Below, piece after piece: positions 12,929-21,964 of a stretch of DNA of 64,000 bases. The notes under the pieces were generated by a model. The model was not told the DNA's origin. It was given only the letters and a program-made list of their open reading frames with translations, and searched no databases. Where the stretch lies: positions 1 through 64,000 of the forward strand of contig NZ_CP004388.1 of NCBI RefSeq assembly GCF_000300235.2. Direction: 5' to 3'. Numbering within the stretch: the first letter of the stretch is position 1; each line of letters starts with the position of its first letter. A program made the position numbers and the translations under genes. The DNA comes from Thalassospira xiamenensis M-5 = DSM 17429. Its GTDB lineage: Bacteria > Pseudomonadota > Alphaproteobacteria > Rhodospirillales > Thalassospiraceae.

Positions 12929-13484
12929 AATTAAGCACCTATTTTACAGCTTTTAAAGTAGGCATATTAACCAAATTTCTAGTCAAAATGCGGTACTATA
13001 TCGATAATGTTCTTAGAATAATTGAGTTTTGATGTGGGATGTAGGCCATTTTATCCGCCTTGCTTGTATCGTGCGCGTTTCTCTATGGGGCCAGATAATT
13101 GCCTCCTTCCGGCGAGCTATGTAATTCGATTTATTAACTGGGATTTTTATGCTGTTCAATAATTTCTCAATTTCCTGCTTAGAGAGCTGCTTTTATTTTA
13201 GTGCGGCAATCTTGCTTAGGGTCTGGTTTCGGCTGGCATTTTGCAATGTGGTCCGACCGTTTATAGAGGAGCCGAACCAGTGCGGTTCTGTTTATCGTTT
13301 AACTGAAATGAAAATTTAATTCATCTTGTTAGCCTTAGATTTAAGGTTCTGATTTTGATCAATTTATCAGAAGCAGGTGACAATCTAACAAATCAGGTGG
13401 TGATGATGCTAAACACTTATGCTATTTCGGTCGCGTAAGCTAAGTTTCTGAGCCAGTATAGATTTTGTGAGCCTAGGAAATATT
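12929..13484. other. non-coding divergent region within the island
   Basis: About 556 nt between the divergent halves of the glycan island. It has no supported ORF and is AT-rich. It must hold the promoters for both blocks. I found no JUMPstart-type element and no unambiguous -35/-10 pair by eye. Confidence 0.5.
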
Positions 13485-14429
13485 ATGAGTGTAAAAAACT
13501 GGTTCTTCAAATGCCTGCAGTCATGTGCAAGGGCTGTAGGTGTCTACGAGATTCGTGAGCAGATTGTAGAAACGAAGATTCTATTGGGGCGACAGATAGC
13601 CAATCAAATGAAATCGCACCAAGCTCTGCCAAAGATTTCTGACGCGGAGTTCAAGGTTTTTTCTCAATTCGGTGATGATGGCATTATTCAATATCTACTG
13701 CAGCAGGTAGATGTTCCAGAAGGTGCGCGGAGATTTATCGAATTTGGTGTGCAAGATTACCAGGAGTCTAATACTAGGTTTTTGCTCATGAATGATAACT
13801 GGAGCGGGTTGATCCTGGATGGTTCGAGCAAAAACATCAGCAAGGTAGTATCAGACACTCATTTTTGGCGATACGATCTCACGGCGATAGCTGCTTTCAT
13901 CGATAAAGACAACGTGAACGAGCTGTTTTCTAGCAACGGTTTCGAAGGTGAAATCGGAATCTTAAGTGTGGATATCGACGGGAACGACTACTGGGTTTGG
14001 GATGCTATTGATGTCGTGGATCCAATCATTGTGATTTGCGAGTATAATAGCGTGTTTGGGGATGAGCTCGCAGTTACTGTTCCTTACGATCCAAAATTCC
14101 AGCGAGGTGCGGCGCATTATTCCAATTTGTATTGGGGAGCGTCGTTGGCATCGCTTTGCATGCTAGCGGAGCGTCGTGGATACGCCTTCGTTGGATGCAA
14201 CAGTGCGGGAAATAATGCCTATTTTGTGCGCAGGGATAAGTTGGGTAATCTGCGGGCCTTGAAATGCTCCGAAGGTTTTGTCGAGGCAAAATTCCGAGAG
14301 TCACGTGATCCCAGAGGTGAGTTGACTTACTTGCCAGCCGGCAAAAGGCTTGATGAAATATCTCAGATGCCAGTCTTTAATGTGGAAAAGCAGTCAGCAG
14401 GGAATATTTCAGAAATATTTGGGATTTAA
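13485..14429 (+). CDS. FkbM-like methyltransferase-fold protein
   Basis: A 314-aa protein of uncertain activity. After an N-terminal helix region it shows EFKVFSQFGDDGIIQYLL, then RRFIEFGVQDYQESNTRFL (a motif-I-like strand with Glu) and WSGLILDGSSKNI. The acidic segment GILSVDIDGNDYWVWDAI follows. This order resembles FkbM-type and sugar-C-methyltransferase-like proteins often found in polysaccharide clusters. The frame opens with GTG at 13467, but the ATG at 13485 has AGGA (13475-13478) 6 nt before it. It is the first gene of the rightward block. Acceptor unknown. Confidence 0.65.
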   Translation: MSVKNWFFKCLQSCARAVGVYEIREQIVETKILLGRQIANQMKSHQALPKISDAEFKVFSQFGDDGIIQYLLQQVDVPEGARRFIEFGVQDYQESNTRFLLMNDNWSGLILDGSSKNISKVVSDTHFWRYDLTAIAAFIDKDNVNELFSSNGFEGEIGILSVDIDGNDYWVWDAIDVVDPIIVICEYNSVFGDELAVTVPYDPKFQRGAAHYSNLYWGASLASLCMLAERRGYAFVGCNSAGNNAYFVRRDKLGNLRALKCSEGFVEAKFRESRDPRGELTYLPAGKRLDEISQMPVFNVEKQSAGNISEIFGI

Positions 14430-14430
14430 A

Positions 14431-15231
14431 ATGGATAATCAGAAAGAAGATGGCTCATTGACGATCTTGAGAAAAAAGGCCTTTTGGCTTTTTGAACGCA
14501 TTTTTTTCGGCGGTCGGTTGTCCGAAAAAATTCTAGTGAAGCTTTTAAGCTTGCATTATCGCAGTGTATTTCGACGAGAATGGTCTTGGGCTCGTGAACA
14601 ACCGCATTTCTTTAACCATAGGATCGGTTTTTTTGACTTCATTTATGGAGAGAGCGGAACCAGCATATTCCCATATTACCGTGGTTTTTTTGTCTCTGAG
14701 CTTATAAAAGACCATGATCGGTTACTTGATATAGGGTGCGGAGACGGTTTTTTTACGAAACGCTTCTACTCAAAACGCTGCGCGCACATTGATGCAATCG
14801 ATATTGAACCTACTGCAATCGAGACGGCAAAGTCCTTGAACGCATCTCCAAAAATCGACTACCGATTGAGTGATGCTGTAAATAAGCCATTTCCATCTGT
14901 AGATTACAACATAGTGGTTTGGGATGGCGCAATTGGGCATTTTGCAGCCGAGACAACCCACATAGTCCTCGCAAAAATAGTGGAAGTTCTCTCAGAGGAC
15001 GGGGTCTTTGCGGGTTCTGAATCTTTAGGTTTGGAGGGGCATGATCACCTTTAGTTCTTCGAAACGATTGAAGAGCTGGATGCTCTTTTTAGCAGCCATT
15101 TCCCCTATCGAGCATACCGAGTGGTCAAGTACGATACTCCATTCAGTCCTGGGATGTTGCGGCATGAAGTTTTTTGGCGCTGTAGTGCCAATCCAATACG
15201 AATAGATCAGTCTGGATGGACGGTTCTTTAG
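14431..15231 (+). pseudogene. SAM-dependent methyltransferase gene with in-frame amber codon
   Basis: Reading from the ATG at 14431, the frame gives a class I methyltransferase: motif I LLDIGCGDGFFTKRF, acidic strand end HIDAIDIEPTAIETA, and motif IV IVVWDGAIGHF. At codon 208 (15052-15054) a TAG interrupts it after EGLEGHDHL-like sequence. The same frame then continues without stop for 58 more sensible codons (FFETIEELDALFSSHFPYRA) to a TAG at 15229-15231, which abuts the Shine-Dalgarno of the next gene. A CAG-to-TAG change is the simplest explanation. The 207-residue product would lack its C-terminal strands and is probably inactive unless the amber is suppressed. It starts 1 nt after the previous stop. 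Confidence 0.8.
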
Positions 15232-15242
15232 GAGATAGGCTG

Positions 15243-15659
15243 ATGAGTCATGAAATTGTAGAATACCAAGGTACCCGGTACGCTGAGATTATATGGGCTA
15301 CCGCCTGCGTTGAAAAAACCCGTTTTTTCTCTCCTCCGGAATCGTCATTCCAATTTGGACTGTTGGCGCATGAGGCAGGATACCAGGAACCACCGCATTT
15401 CCATCGCGAGTTTGAGAGAACCGTACGTGATCTGCAACAGATGTTCGTGGTTCAAAGAGGGGTTGTTGGCGTTCAGTTGTTTGATGACGACGGCGTGCTA
15501 ATCCGTGAGGTCATACTTAATGCTGGTGATGCAATCGTGCTTATTCATGGTGCGCATGCCATCCACGTAATCGAAGACATGCAATGCATTAGCGTCAAGC
15601 AAGGGCCTTTTATGGGAGACGAGTTTGACAAGGTTGAGATAGAGGTCAAACAACCATGA
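15243..15659 (+). CDS. cupin-fold protein, sugar-nucleotide context
   Basis: A 138-aa single-domain protein. The pattern EPPHFHREFERTVRD, then QMFVVQRGVVGVQLFDDDG and GDAIVLIHGAHAIHVIEDM, fits the two conserved cupin motifs with His and Glu ligands. The frame opens upstream at 15216, but the ATG at 15243 has AGGAG (15230-15234) at a good distance. It overlaps the aminotransferase gene by 4 nt. Small cupins in such operons include sugar 3,4-ketoisomerases and binding proteins; the exact role here is not clear. Confidence 0.65.
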   Translation: MSHEIVEYQGTRYAEIIWATACVEKTRFFSPPESSFQFGLLAHEAGYQEPPHFHREFERTVRDLQQMFVVQRGVVGVQLFDDDGVLIREVILNAGDAIVLIHGAHAIHVIEDMQCISVKQGPFMGDEFDKVEIEVKQP

Positions 15660-16771
15660 TTCCAGTGTTTGAGCCAATTATTGGCGAAGAAGAAATTTCT
15701 TACGTCACAGATGCGTTACGTAAAGGTGAGTTGTCAGGGACTTTTGGTCATTATTTGGAAGCTTTCGAGGCTGAGTTCGCCGCGTTTTGCGGTTGCGAAT
15801 ATGGTGTGGCTGTTTCAAATGGTACCACGGCACTTCATCTTGCCGTTGCCGCTGCGGGTATCCAACCTGGTGAGGAAGTGCTGATAAGCGCCAGCACAAA
15901 TATTGCAACGGCCTTGGCTGTAGCTCACAACAACGCAATTCCAGTTCCTGTCGACTCTGAAGAGGGAACTTGGAATCTTGATCTAGATTTAATCGAGTCA
16001 CTTATAACGCCGAAAACAAAAGCAATCATCCCCGTCCATTTGTTTGGGCATCCTGTAGATATGGATGCGCTGATGGCAGTGGCGAGAAAGCACGATTTGA
16101 TAGTTATCGAAGATTGCGCTGAAGCACACGGGGCGACCTGCCGTGGTCGTAAGACCGGGGGCTTTGGTGATATGGGATGCTTCAGCTTTTATGCGAACAA
16201 GGTAATTACCACCGGTGAGGGTGGTATGGTGGTTACTAATGACAAAGCCTTGGCAGAGCGGTTGCGGTTGTTGCGTAACCTTGCTTTTACAACACCCAGA
16301 TTTCGCCATGAGGAGCTTGGCTACAATTTTCGCATGACGGGCTACCAAGCTGCGATGGGGCTGGCTCAACTGCATCGTATCGAACATATAGTGGATGAAA
16401 AGCGTCGTGTTGCGCATACCTACAATTCTCTTCTAGAGGACATTCCTGGTCTTTTGCTGCCTGTTGAAAAAGAATGGGCGCACAACGTCTACTGGATGTA
16501 CGCCGTAGTCATTGGTGATGAATTTGGGATGTCACGGGATCAGTTAAGTGAGAGCCTCAGGGCGCACGGCATAGATACACGCACGTTCTTCTGCCCAATG
16601 AACCAACAGCCATGTTTGCAGGAGATCCCAGGTTTCAAAAACGTATCTTGCCCGGTTGCAGACCGTATATGGGAAAACGGGCTTTACCTTCCCTCAACTC
16701 ATAACCTTACTGAAGGGCAGCTGGCGCAAATAGCGAAAACTCTGAGCGATCTGCAAGGTGGTTTAGATTGA
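15656..16771 (+). CDS. DegT/DnrJ/EryC1 sugar aminotransferase, GDP-perosamine synthase-like
   Basis: PLP-dependent aminotransferase of 371 aa acting on a nucleotide-linked keto-sugar. The fold is clear: VSNGTTALHLAVAAAGI for phosphate binding, VIEDCAEAHGATCRGR with the cofactor-stacking Asp, and the Schiff-base lysine in CFSFYANKVITTGEGGMV. That last stretch closely matches GDP-perosamine synthase (Per/RfbE) by recall. Perosamine synthase uses GDP-4-keto-6-deoxymannose, made by the gmd product encoded at 18080, so the context agrees. It is coupled to the cupin gene by an ATGA overlap. Confidence 0.8.
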   Translation: MIPVFEPIIGEEEISYVTDALRKGELSGTFGHYLEAFEAEFAAFCGCEYGVAVSNGTTALHLAVAAAGIQPGEEVLISASTNIATALAVAHNNAIPVPVDSEEGTWNLDLDLIESLITPKTKAIIPVHLFGHPVDMDALMAVARKHDLIVIEDCAEAHGATCRGRKTGGFGDMGCFSFYANKVITTGEGGMVVTNDKALAERLRLLRNLAFTTPRFRHEELGYNFRMTGYQAAMGLAQLHRIEHIVDEKRRVAHTYNSLLEDIPGLLLPVEKEWAHNVYWMYAVVIGDEFGMSRDQLSESLRAHGIDTRTFFCPMNQQPCLQEIPGFKNVSCPVADRIWENGLYLPSTHNLTEGQLAQIAKTLSDLQGGLD

Positions 16772-17147
16772 GTATGCGGAATTGAACAGGCTTATGAGGC
16801 GATGAGGAATTGGAAATGGTCGTTTTTAACGCGCCAGATGAGCTAGTAGGTGGCTGCAAATACTGGAGCTGATGACGGGACTGATTTCAATATTAGAGTG
16901 CTTTTATGTATCTTGTTGTCGCACTTCAGCCGTCAAAAATAGCTTAAGAGCTGGATAGTCATATATGGCGTGAAAGAAAAGAAACCAGTTGCTGAAAAGT
17001 TCTTCGATATTTCGATGATTGTTTTTCGCATTCTGTTGGGAGTATGGCATACGTTGGCAAACCCGGAGAGATCCGCGACGAAAATCGCTGGGTATCAACC
17101 GGGTCGTTATCTTGTAAAAGATGATATCGTGCGTTTTGAGGACTACA
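16772..17147. other. 376-nt gap before fcl, no supported gene
   Basis: An unusually long gap in an otherwise tightly packed rightward block. A GTG-started 63-codon frame (16970-17161) crosses into fcl but has no Shine-Dalgarno and no family resemblance. The region may be a gene remnant or hold a secondary promoter for fcl-gmd. Confidence 0.4.
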
Positions 17148-18083
17148 ATGGTAGGAAGTAAAATATTTGTTGCGGGCCATCGTGGTATGGTCGGATCCGC
17201 TATTGTCCGCAAACTTCGATCTCTTGGTTATAATAACCTTTTGTTGCGATCAAAGGATGAGATCAATCTTCTTGACCAAGAGGCGGTGTTTAACTTTCTT
17301 AAATTAGAGAAGCCGGACTATATATTCATGGCTGCTGCCAGAGTAGGCGGTATTCACGCGAATAATACTTATCGAGCTGACTTTATCTATTCTAACCTCC
17401 AAATTCAGAATAATATCATTTGGGGGGCGATGTCAGCCGGTATCAAAGATATGTGCTTTCTGGGTTCTAGTTGTATTTATCCTCGCGACTGCCCGCAACC
17501 AATCAAAGAAGATAGCTTGCTTACTGGTGCGCTTGAGAAAACCAATGAACCATACGCGATAGCTAAAATTGCCGGGCTTAAACTCTGTGAAAGCTGCAAC
17601 TTGCAGTATGGAACACGTTATATTTGCGTGATGCCGACTAATCTTTACGGACCCAATGATAATTATGACTTGAATAATGCGCACGTTTTGCCAGCGCTGA
17701 TGCGTAAGGCTCACGAGGCAAAAGTGCAAGGCGGAAAGGAAATGATTGTTTGGGGGACTGGGGCTCCTAGACGCGAATTTCTCTACGTTGATGATCTTGC
17801 GGATGCCTGTGTGTTTCTGATGCAAAACGGGGTTCGTGAGGGTATGTATAACGTAGGTTGTGGTGAAGATATTACTATAAGAGATTTGGCTCAGAAAGTA
17901 ATGGACGCTGTTGGGTTTGAGGGCGAGGTGATTTTTGATGCATCAAAACCAGATGGCACACCCCGCAAGTTGTTGGATGTCTCCCGAATGTCTAATCTTG
18001 GATGGAAACCGAAATTATCCTTGATCGATGGGCTCGCCAAGACATATGAAAATTACCTTGAAAATACGAAAGTGACGCTGTGA
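17148..18083 (+). CDS. fcl: GDP-L-fucose synthase
   Basis: An NADPH-dependent epimerase/reductase of 311 aa that converts GDP-4-keto-6-deoxymannose to GDP-L-fucose. It has the Rossmann start [19 protein letters not shown], the family [25 protein letters not shown] with the catalytic Ser/Cys region, and the YxxxK pair in [15 protein letters not shown]. The frame extends to 17121, but the ATG at 17148 has GAGGA 5 nt upstream and gives the standard N-terminus. Its stop overlaps the gmd GTG by 4 nt, so the two enzymes of the pathway are translationally coupled. Confidence 0.93.
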   Translation: MVGSKIFVAGHRGMVGSAIVRKLRSLGYNNLLLRSKDEINLLDQEAVFNFLKLEKPDYIFMAAARVGGIHANNTYRADFIYSNLQIQNNIIWGAMSAGIKDMCFLGSSCIYPRDCPQPIKEDSLLTGALEKTNEPYAIAKIAGLKLCESCNLQYGTRYICVMPTNLYGPNDNYDLNNAHVLPALMRKAHEAKVQGGKEMIVWGTGAPRREFLYVDDLADACVFLMQNGVREGMYNVGCGEDITIRDLAQKVMDAVGFEGEVIFDASKPDGTPRKLLDVSRMSNLGWKPKLSLIDGLAKTYENYLENTKVTL

Positions 18084-19174
18084 ACAAAGAAAATAAAGTC
18101 GCCCTTATTACAGGTGTAACCGGCCAGGATGGCGCGTATTTGGCTGAGTTTTTGTTGGAAAAGGGGTATATCGTTCACGGTATTAAGCGCCGTACAAGCT
18201 TATTTAATACGGATCGAATAGACCATCTTTACCGGGATCAGCACGAAAAAAGTTTGCGGTTTTTCCTGCATCACGGCGATATGACAGATAGTTCCAGCCT
18301 CACGCGGATTATTCAGAAAACGCAGCCCGACGAAATATATAATCTGGCTGCCCAAAGTCATGTTGCGGTTAGCTTTGAGGAGCCGGAGTATACCGCAAAC
18401 TCTGATGCCTTGGGCGCGCTGAGGATTCTTGAGGCGTTAAGAATACTCGGCATGGAGAAAAAGACCCGTTATTATCAGGCTAGCACCTCCGAGCTGTATG
18501 GCCTTGTTCAGGAAATACCCCAAAAAGAAACGACACCTTTTTATCCCCGCAGTCCGTATGCAGTTGCAAAGCTTTATGCATACTGGATCACTGTTAACTA
18601 CAGAGAAGCGTATGGCATGTACGCGTGTAACGGGATTCTTTTTAACCACGAAAGTCCGATACGTGGTGAAACGTTTGTTACGAGAAAAATTACTCGGGCA
18701 CTTGCCCGTATTAAGCTTGGGCTTCAAGACTGCCTTTACCTTGGAAACCTTGATGCCAAACGCGATTGGGGGCATGCGAGGGATTACGTCGAAATGCAGT
18801 GGTTAATGCTTCAGCAGGAACAGCCGGAGGACTTTGTCATTGCATCTGGTGTGCAGTACAGCGTCCGTGATTTTGTGAATGCAGCGGCATCTGAACTAGG
18901 CATGAATATCTCGTGGAGTGGCCAAGGTGTTATGGAGAAAGGATATGATGAAAATGGAAAGCTAATTGTGGAAGTGGATCCACGATATTTTCGACCGACT
19001 GAAGTTGAGACATTACTTGGCGACGCTACAAAGGCGAAAACCAAGCTGGCATGGCAGCCGAAAACAAGCTTCCAGGAGCTGGTGTCCGAGATGGTCATCG
19101 AGGATTTAAAAGCCGCTGAGAGAGATGAGCTTGTGAAGGCGCATGGCTTTAAATATATGCGCTATAATGAGTAG
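18080..19174 (+). CDS. gmd: GDP-mannose 4,6-dehydratase
   Basis: Extended short-chain dehydrogenase of 364 aa that forms GDP-4-keto-6-deoxy-D-mannose from GDP-D-mannose. It shows the cofactor loop [19 protein letters not shown], the typical [15 protein letters not shown], the catalytic region [15 protein letters not shown] and the YxxxK in [14 protein letters not shown]-terminal [16 protein letters not shown] is also characteristic. It starts with GTG and overlaps the fcl stop. Its product can feed both Fcl and the perosamine-synthase-like aminotransferase at 15656. Confidence 0.95.
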   Translation: MNKENKVALITGVTGQDGAYLAEFLLEKGYIVHGIKRRTSLFNTDRIDHLYRDQHEKSLRFFLHHGDMTDSSSLTRIIQKTQPDEIYNLAAQSHVAVSFEEPEYTANSDALGALRILEALRILGMEKKTRYYQASTSELYGLVQEIPQKETTPFYPRSPYAVAKLYAYWITVNYREAYGMYACNGILFNHESPIRGETFVTRKITRALARIKLGLQDCLYLGNLDAKRDWGHARDYVEMQWLMLQQEQPEDFVIASGVQYSVRDFVNAAASELGMNISWSGQGVMEKGYDENGKLIVEVDPRYFRPTEVETLLGDATKAKTKLAWQPKTSFQELVSEMVIEDLKAAERDELVKAHGFKYMRYNE

Positions 19175-19232
19175 AAAGTGCTGCGGAGTAATCTAAATTT
19201 ATACCTTTGGTGCTCGAGTGAATAAATCATAA

Positions 19233-20582
19233 ATGGGTGGTTTCATGAAATCATTTTCGGTTTTGAAAAAAACCGGATTATATTCCTTTATGTCAAATAC
19301 AAGCTGGATTGTGTTTGAGAGTATTATAAGGGCAATTGTTGGATTAACTGTAGGTGTTTTTATTGCCAGATATTTGGGGCCGGAAAATTTAGGAAAGCTT
19401 AGTTATTCAAGTGCAATTGTTGGGATGTTCGGTGTTTTAGCTGGACTAGGAATGGACAGCAATATTGTACGCGATTTAGTCAAAGAAAAAGACAGGGTCG
19501 GTGAGAAAATTGGAACAACTTTCTTTTTGAAGTTATCTGGTTCATTGATTGCTGTGGTGTGTTGCATATCATCTGTTTTTATTCTCAGGTCTAATGATGT
19601 AACGGTAGTAAGTATTACAATTATTTTAGCGATGAGTATGTTCTTTTTGCCATTTGATGTTGTGAGCTTATATTTTCAATCTATCGTTAAATCAAAGTAT
19701 ACTGTATTGGCCAAATCATTTTCTTGTGTTCTATCTGCTATCCTGCGAATAATTCTTATTTTTAACGATGCTCCTCTAATATCCTTTGCGTGGGTTGGTC
19801 TGGCAGAAGCAATGTTGTCTGCGGTAGCGCTTACGTATTTTTTCCTGTTAAAGAGAAATCAAGTCGGTTTCAGCTGGACATACAAGTTTGAAACAGCGAA
19901 GAAAATACTGGCAGAGGGGTGGCCGCTGTTACTGTCTACTGCCGGCGCTGCTCTTTATATGAGGGCGGACCTTGTTATGCTCGGGCAATTAAGTTCTAAC
20001 CACTCTGTAGGTATTTATACTGCAATGCTCCGCATTTCAGAGATTTGGTATTTTCTGCCGGCAGCATTTATTTCCTCCCTACAGCCTTTCTTGGTTCGGG
20101 CACGTGAGATAAGTCGAGATCTTTACATTTTTCGATTGCGTGTTTTGTATGAGTTTATGATTTTACTAAGTGTTTCTGTCTCAATTTTCATTTCTCTCTT
20201 TTCAGATTATTTAGTCCAGATAGTTTATGGCCATCAATATCAAGAGGCTGCCTTGGTGTTAAGAACCCACACTTGGGCGACAATTGCTGTCTTTTTAGGT
20301 GTTGCAAGCAGTCAGTATCTTGTTATTGAGAATTTACAAAAGATATCTTTTTATAGAACAGCTATTGGATTGCTAGCAAATCTTGTTATGAATGCTTTAT
20401 TTATACCAATATGGGGTGCTTTTGGGGCGGCGTTTGCGACTGTGATATCTTTCTATATTGCTACATTTTCTTTGATACTTTTTGAATCGTCTCGAGGTCA
20501 ATGTTTCATAATCATTCGATCCATTCTGCCTCTTAATATTATTAATTTCATAAGGGGAGCGAAAAATGATGCAAATTTTTAA
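19233..20582 (+). CDS. Wzx-type oligosaccharide flippase
   Basis: A 449-aa polytopic membrane protein of the polysaccharide transporter family with about 12-14 predicted hydrophobic segments. The N-terminus contains RAIVGLTVGVFIARYLGPENLGKLSYSSA, split here as a TM segment followed by the family-typical RYLGPENLGKL. Further in it has AEGWPLLLSTAGAALYMRADLVMLGQL in two parts, also typical. It would flip undecaprenyl-linked glycan units across the inner membrane. An alternative ATG at 19245 is possible. The island shows no Wzy polymerase or Wzz, so whether repeats are polymerised is unknown. Confidence 0.85.
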   Translation: MGGFMKSFSVLKKTGLYSFMSNTSWIVFESIIRAIVGLTVGVFIARYLGPENLGKLSYSSAIVGMFGVLAGLGMDSNIVRDLVKEKDRVGEKIGTTFFLKLSGSLIAVVCCISSVFILRSNDVTVVSITIILAMSMFFLPFDVVSLYFQSIVKSKYTVLAKSFSCVLSAILRIILIFNDAPLISFAWVGLAEAMLSAVALTYFFLLKRNQVGFSWTYKFETAKKILAEGWPLLLSTAGAALYMRADLVMLGQLSSNHSVGIYTAMLRISEIWYFLPAAFISSLQPFLVRAREISRDLYIFRLRVLYEFMILLSVSVSIFISLFSDYLVQIVYGHQYQEAALVLRTHTWATIAVFLGVASSQYLVIENLQKISFYRTAIGLLANLVMNALFIPIWGAFGAAFATVISFYIATFSLILFESSRGQCFIIIRSILPLNIINFIRGAKNDANF

Positions 20583-21216
20583 AGAAATAATAAATAATTT
20601 TTGGGGAAGAACGAAGCTCTACTCTTTGTTTTCTCTTCGGAACAAGGGGTACTTGCTTGAAATGGGCTGGTTCGAAAGTCGCAAGAAAGGTATGCCGATC
20701 AATGCGGAGGGAAACCCAATTCCATGGATTACCTACCCTTGTTTGAAATTTCTGGAAGATAGGCTACCTAGCGGTATTTCCGTATTTGAATACGGCACAG
20801 GTGGCTCAACATTATGGTGGGCTGATCGCGCTGAGAAAGTTGTGACATGTGAACACGATTCAGTTTGGTATGACAGACTTTCCGCATCTTTACCCGCGAA
20901 TGTAAAATCCAACCTGGTAGCTTTGGAATATGGAGGAGACTATTGTAAAAAAGTATTGGAATATGTTGATTGTTTTGATGTCATATTCATAGATGGCCGA
21001 GATCGTGTGAATTGCGTTAAAAACTCTTTATCTGCTTTGTCAAGAGATGGTGTTCTTATACTGGATAACAGCGATGTTTCCGAATATGAGGAGGCGTTGA
21101 CTTTTCTTGCGGAAAAAGGATTTAAAAGAATAGACTTTCCTGGCCCTGGGCCAATTAATATTCATCCATGGAGAACAAGTATTTTTTACAATAATGATAA
21201 TGTTCTTGGGTTGTAG
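20566..21216 (+). CDS. SAM-dependent methyltransferase-like protein
   Basis: A 216-aa protein with a Rossmann-like SAM site: SVFEYGTGGSTLWWADRAEKV (first strand and glycine loop), then VVTCEHDSVWYDRLS with the acidic turn, and CFDVIFIDGRDR with an Asp typical of Methyltransf_24-like proteins. The segment DGVLILDNSD follows. It starts with ATG-ATG behind AAGGGGAG and overlaps the wzx-like gene by 17 nt. A methyl transfer role in glycan modification is inferred; the acceptor is unknown. Confidence 0.7.
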   Translation: MMQIFKEIINNFWGRTKLYSLFSLRNKGYLLEMGWFESRKKGMPINAEGNPIPWITYPCLKFLEDRLPSGISVFEYGTGGSTLWWADRAEKVVTCEHDSVWYDRLSASLPANVKSNLVALEYGGDYCKKVLEYVDCFDVIFIDGRDRVNCVKNSLSALSRDGVLILDNSDVSEYEEALTFLAEKGFKRIDFPGPGPINIHPWRTSIFYNNDNVLGL

Positions 21217-21226
21217 GAGGTCGGCT

Positions 21227-21964
21227 GTGAGATTTTTTTTGAATTCTTTGAGGTGGCTCCTTGGGAAAAGGCTTTATCTTATTGCGCGTATACTTGATCC
21301 GAATGCAAGGATTTTTTATTCTCAAGAGGGTGAAGACGCTATCCTAGCTCGACTTTTTAGTGCGCAAAAGAATGGGTTTTATGTCGATGTTGGAGCCCAT
21401 CATCCCAGAAGATTTTCGAACACGTTTCATTTTTATCAATCCGGTTGGACGGGCATTAATATAGAACCAAATCCATCAGCAGAAGCTGTTTTTAAGAAGC
21501 AAAGACCAAGGGATATAAATCTATGCGTTGGTGTTTCGAACTGTCCTGAAAAACTTGTATATTATGAATTTAATGATCCTGCGCTTAATACATTTGACTC
21601 AGATTTGGCTCAGTCTAGAGATGAAACCGTCGCTTACACAATACTGACGACACGAGAAGTAAATGTTGAAAGGATAGATTCGATTCTGGAGAGGTCTTTA
21701 CCTTTTGGCGTCGATATTGACTTTATGTCAATAGATGTCGAAGGATTGGATCTCAAGGTCTTGATGTCTAATGACTGGGTTAAATATCGACCAAAATGTG
21801 TTTTAGTTGAGTGTCTGCTTCACGAATTTAGTTTGGAATATATTCAAAACAGTGACGTCTATTCATTTTTGGTGTCAAAGGGGTATGTTTTTTTCGCTAA
21901 GACTTATAACTCTTTTCTTTTTATCGAAAAGAAATTTGCAGAATCAAAGGTGCTAACTAATTGA
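21227..21964 (+). CDS. FkbM family methyltransferase
   Basis: A 245-aa protein with FkbM hallmarks: RIFYSQEGEDAILARLF, then GFYVDVGAHHPRRFSNTFHF (motif I), GINIEPNPSAEAVFKK, and DFMSIDVEGLDLKVL, the conserved D-V-E-G segment. FkbM proteins are usually sugar O-methyltransferases. The open frame reaches back to 21194, but a GTG at 21227 stands behind a full TAGGAGGT (21214-21221), which decides the start. It overlaps the next gene's TTG by 4 nt. Confidence 0.85.
   Translation: MRFFLNSLRWLLGKRLYLIARILDPNARIFYSQEGEDAILARLFSAQKNGFYVDVGAHHPRRFSNTFHFYQSGWTGINIEPNPSAEAVFKKQRPRDINLCVGVSNCPEKLVYYEFNDPALNTFDSDLAQSRDETVAYTILTTREVNVERIDSILERSLPFGVDIDFMSIDVEGLDLKVLMSNDWVKYRPKCVLVECLLHEFSLEYIQNSDVYSFLVSKGYVFFAKTYNSFLFIEKKFAESKVLTN

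Noticed and set aside
16970..17161. GTG-started 63-codon frame before fcl
   Set aside because: No Shine-Dalgarno, no family likeness, and it overlaps the better-supported fcl start.
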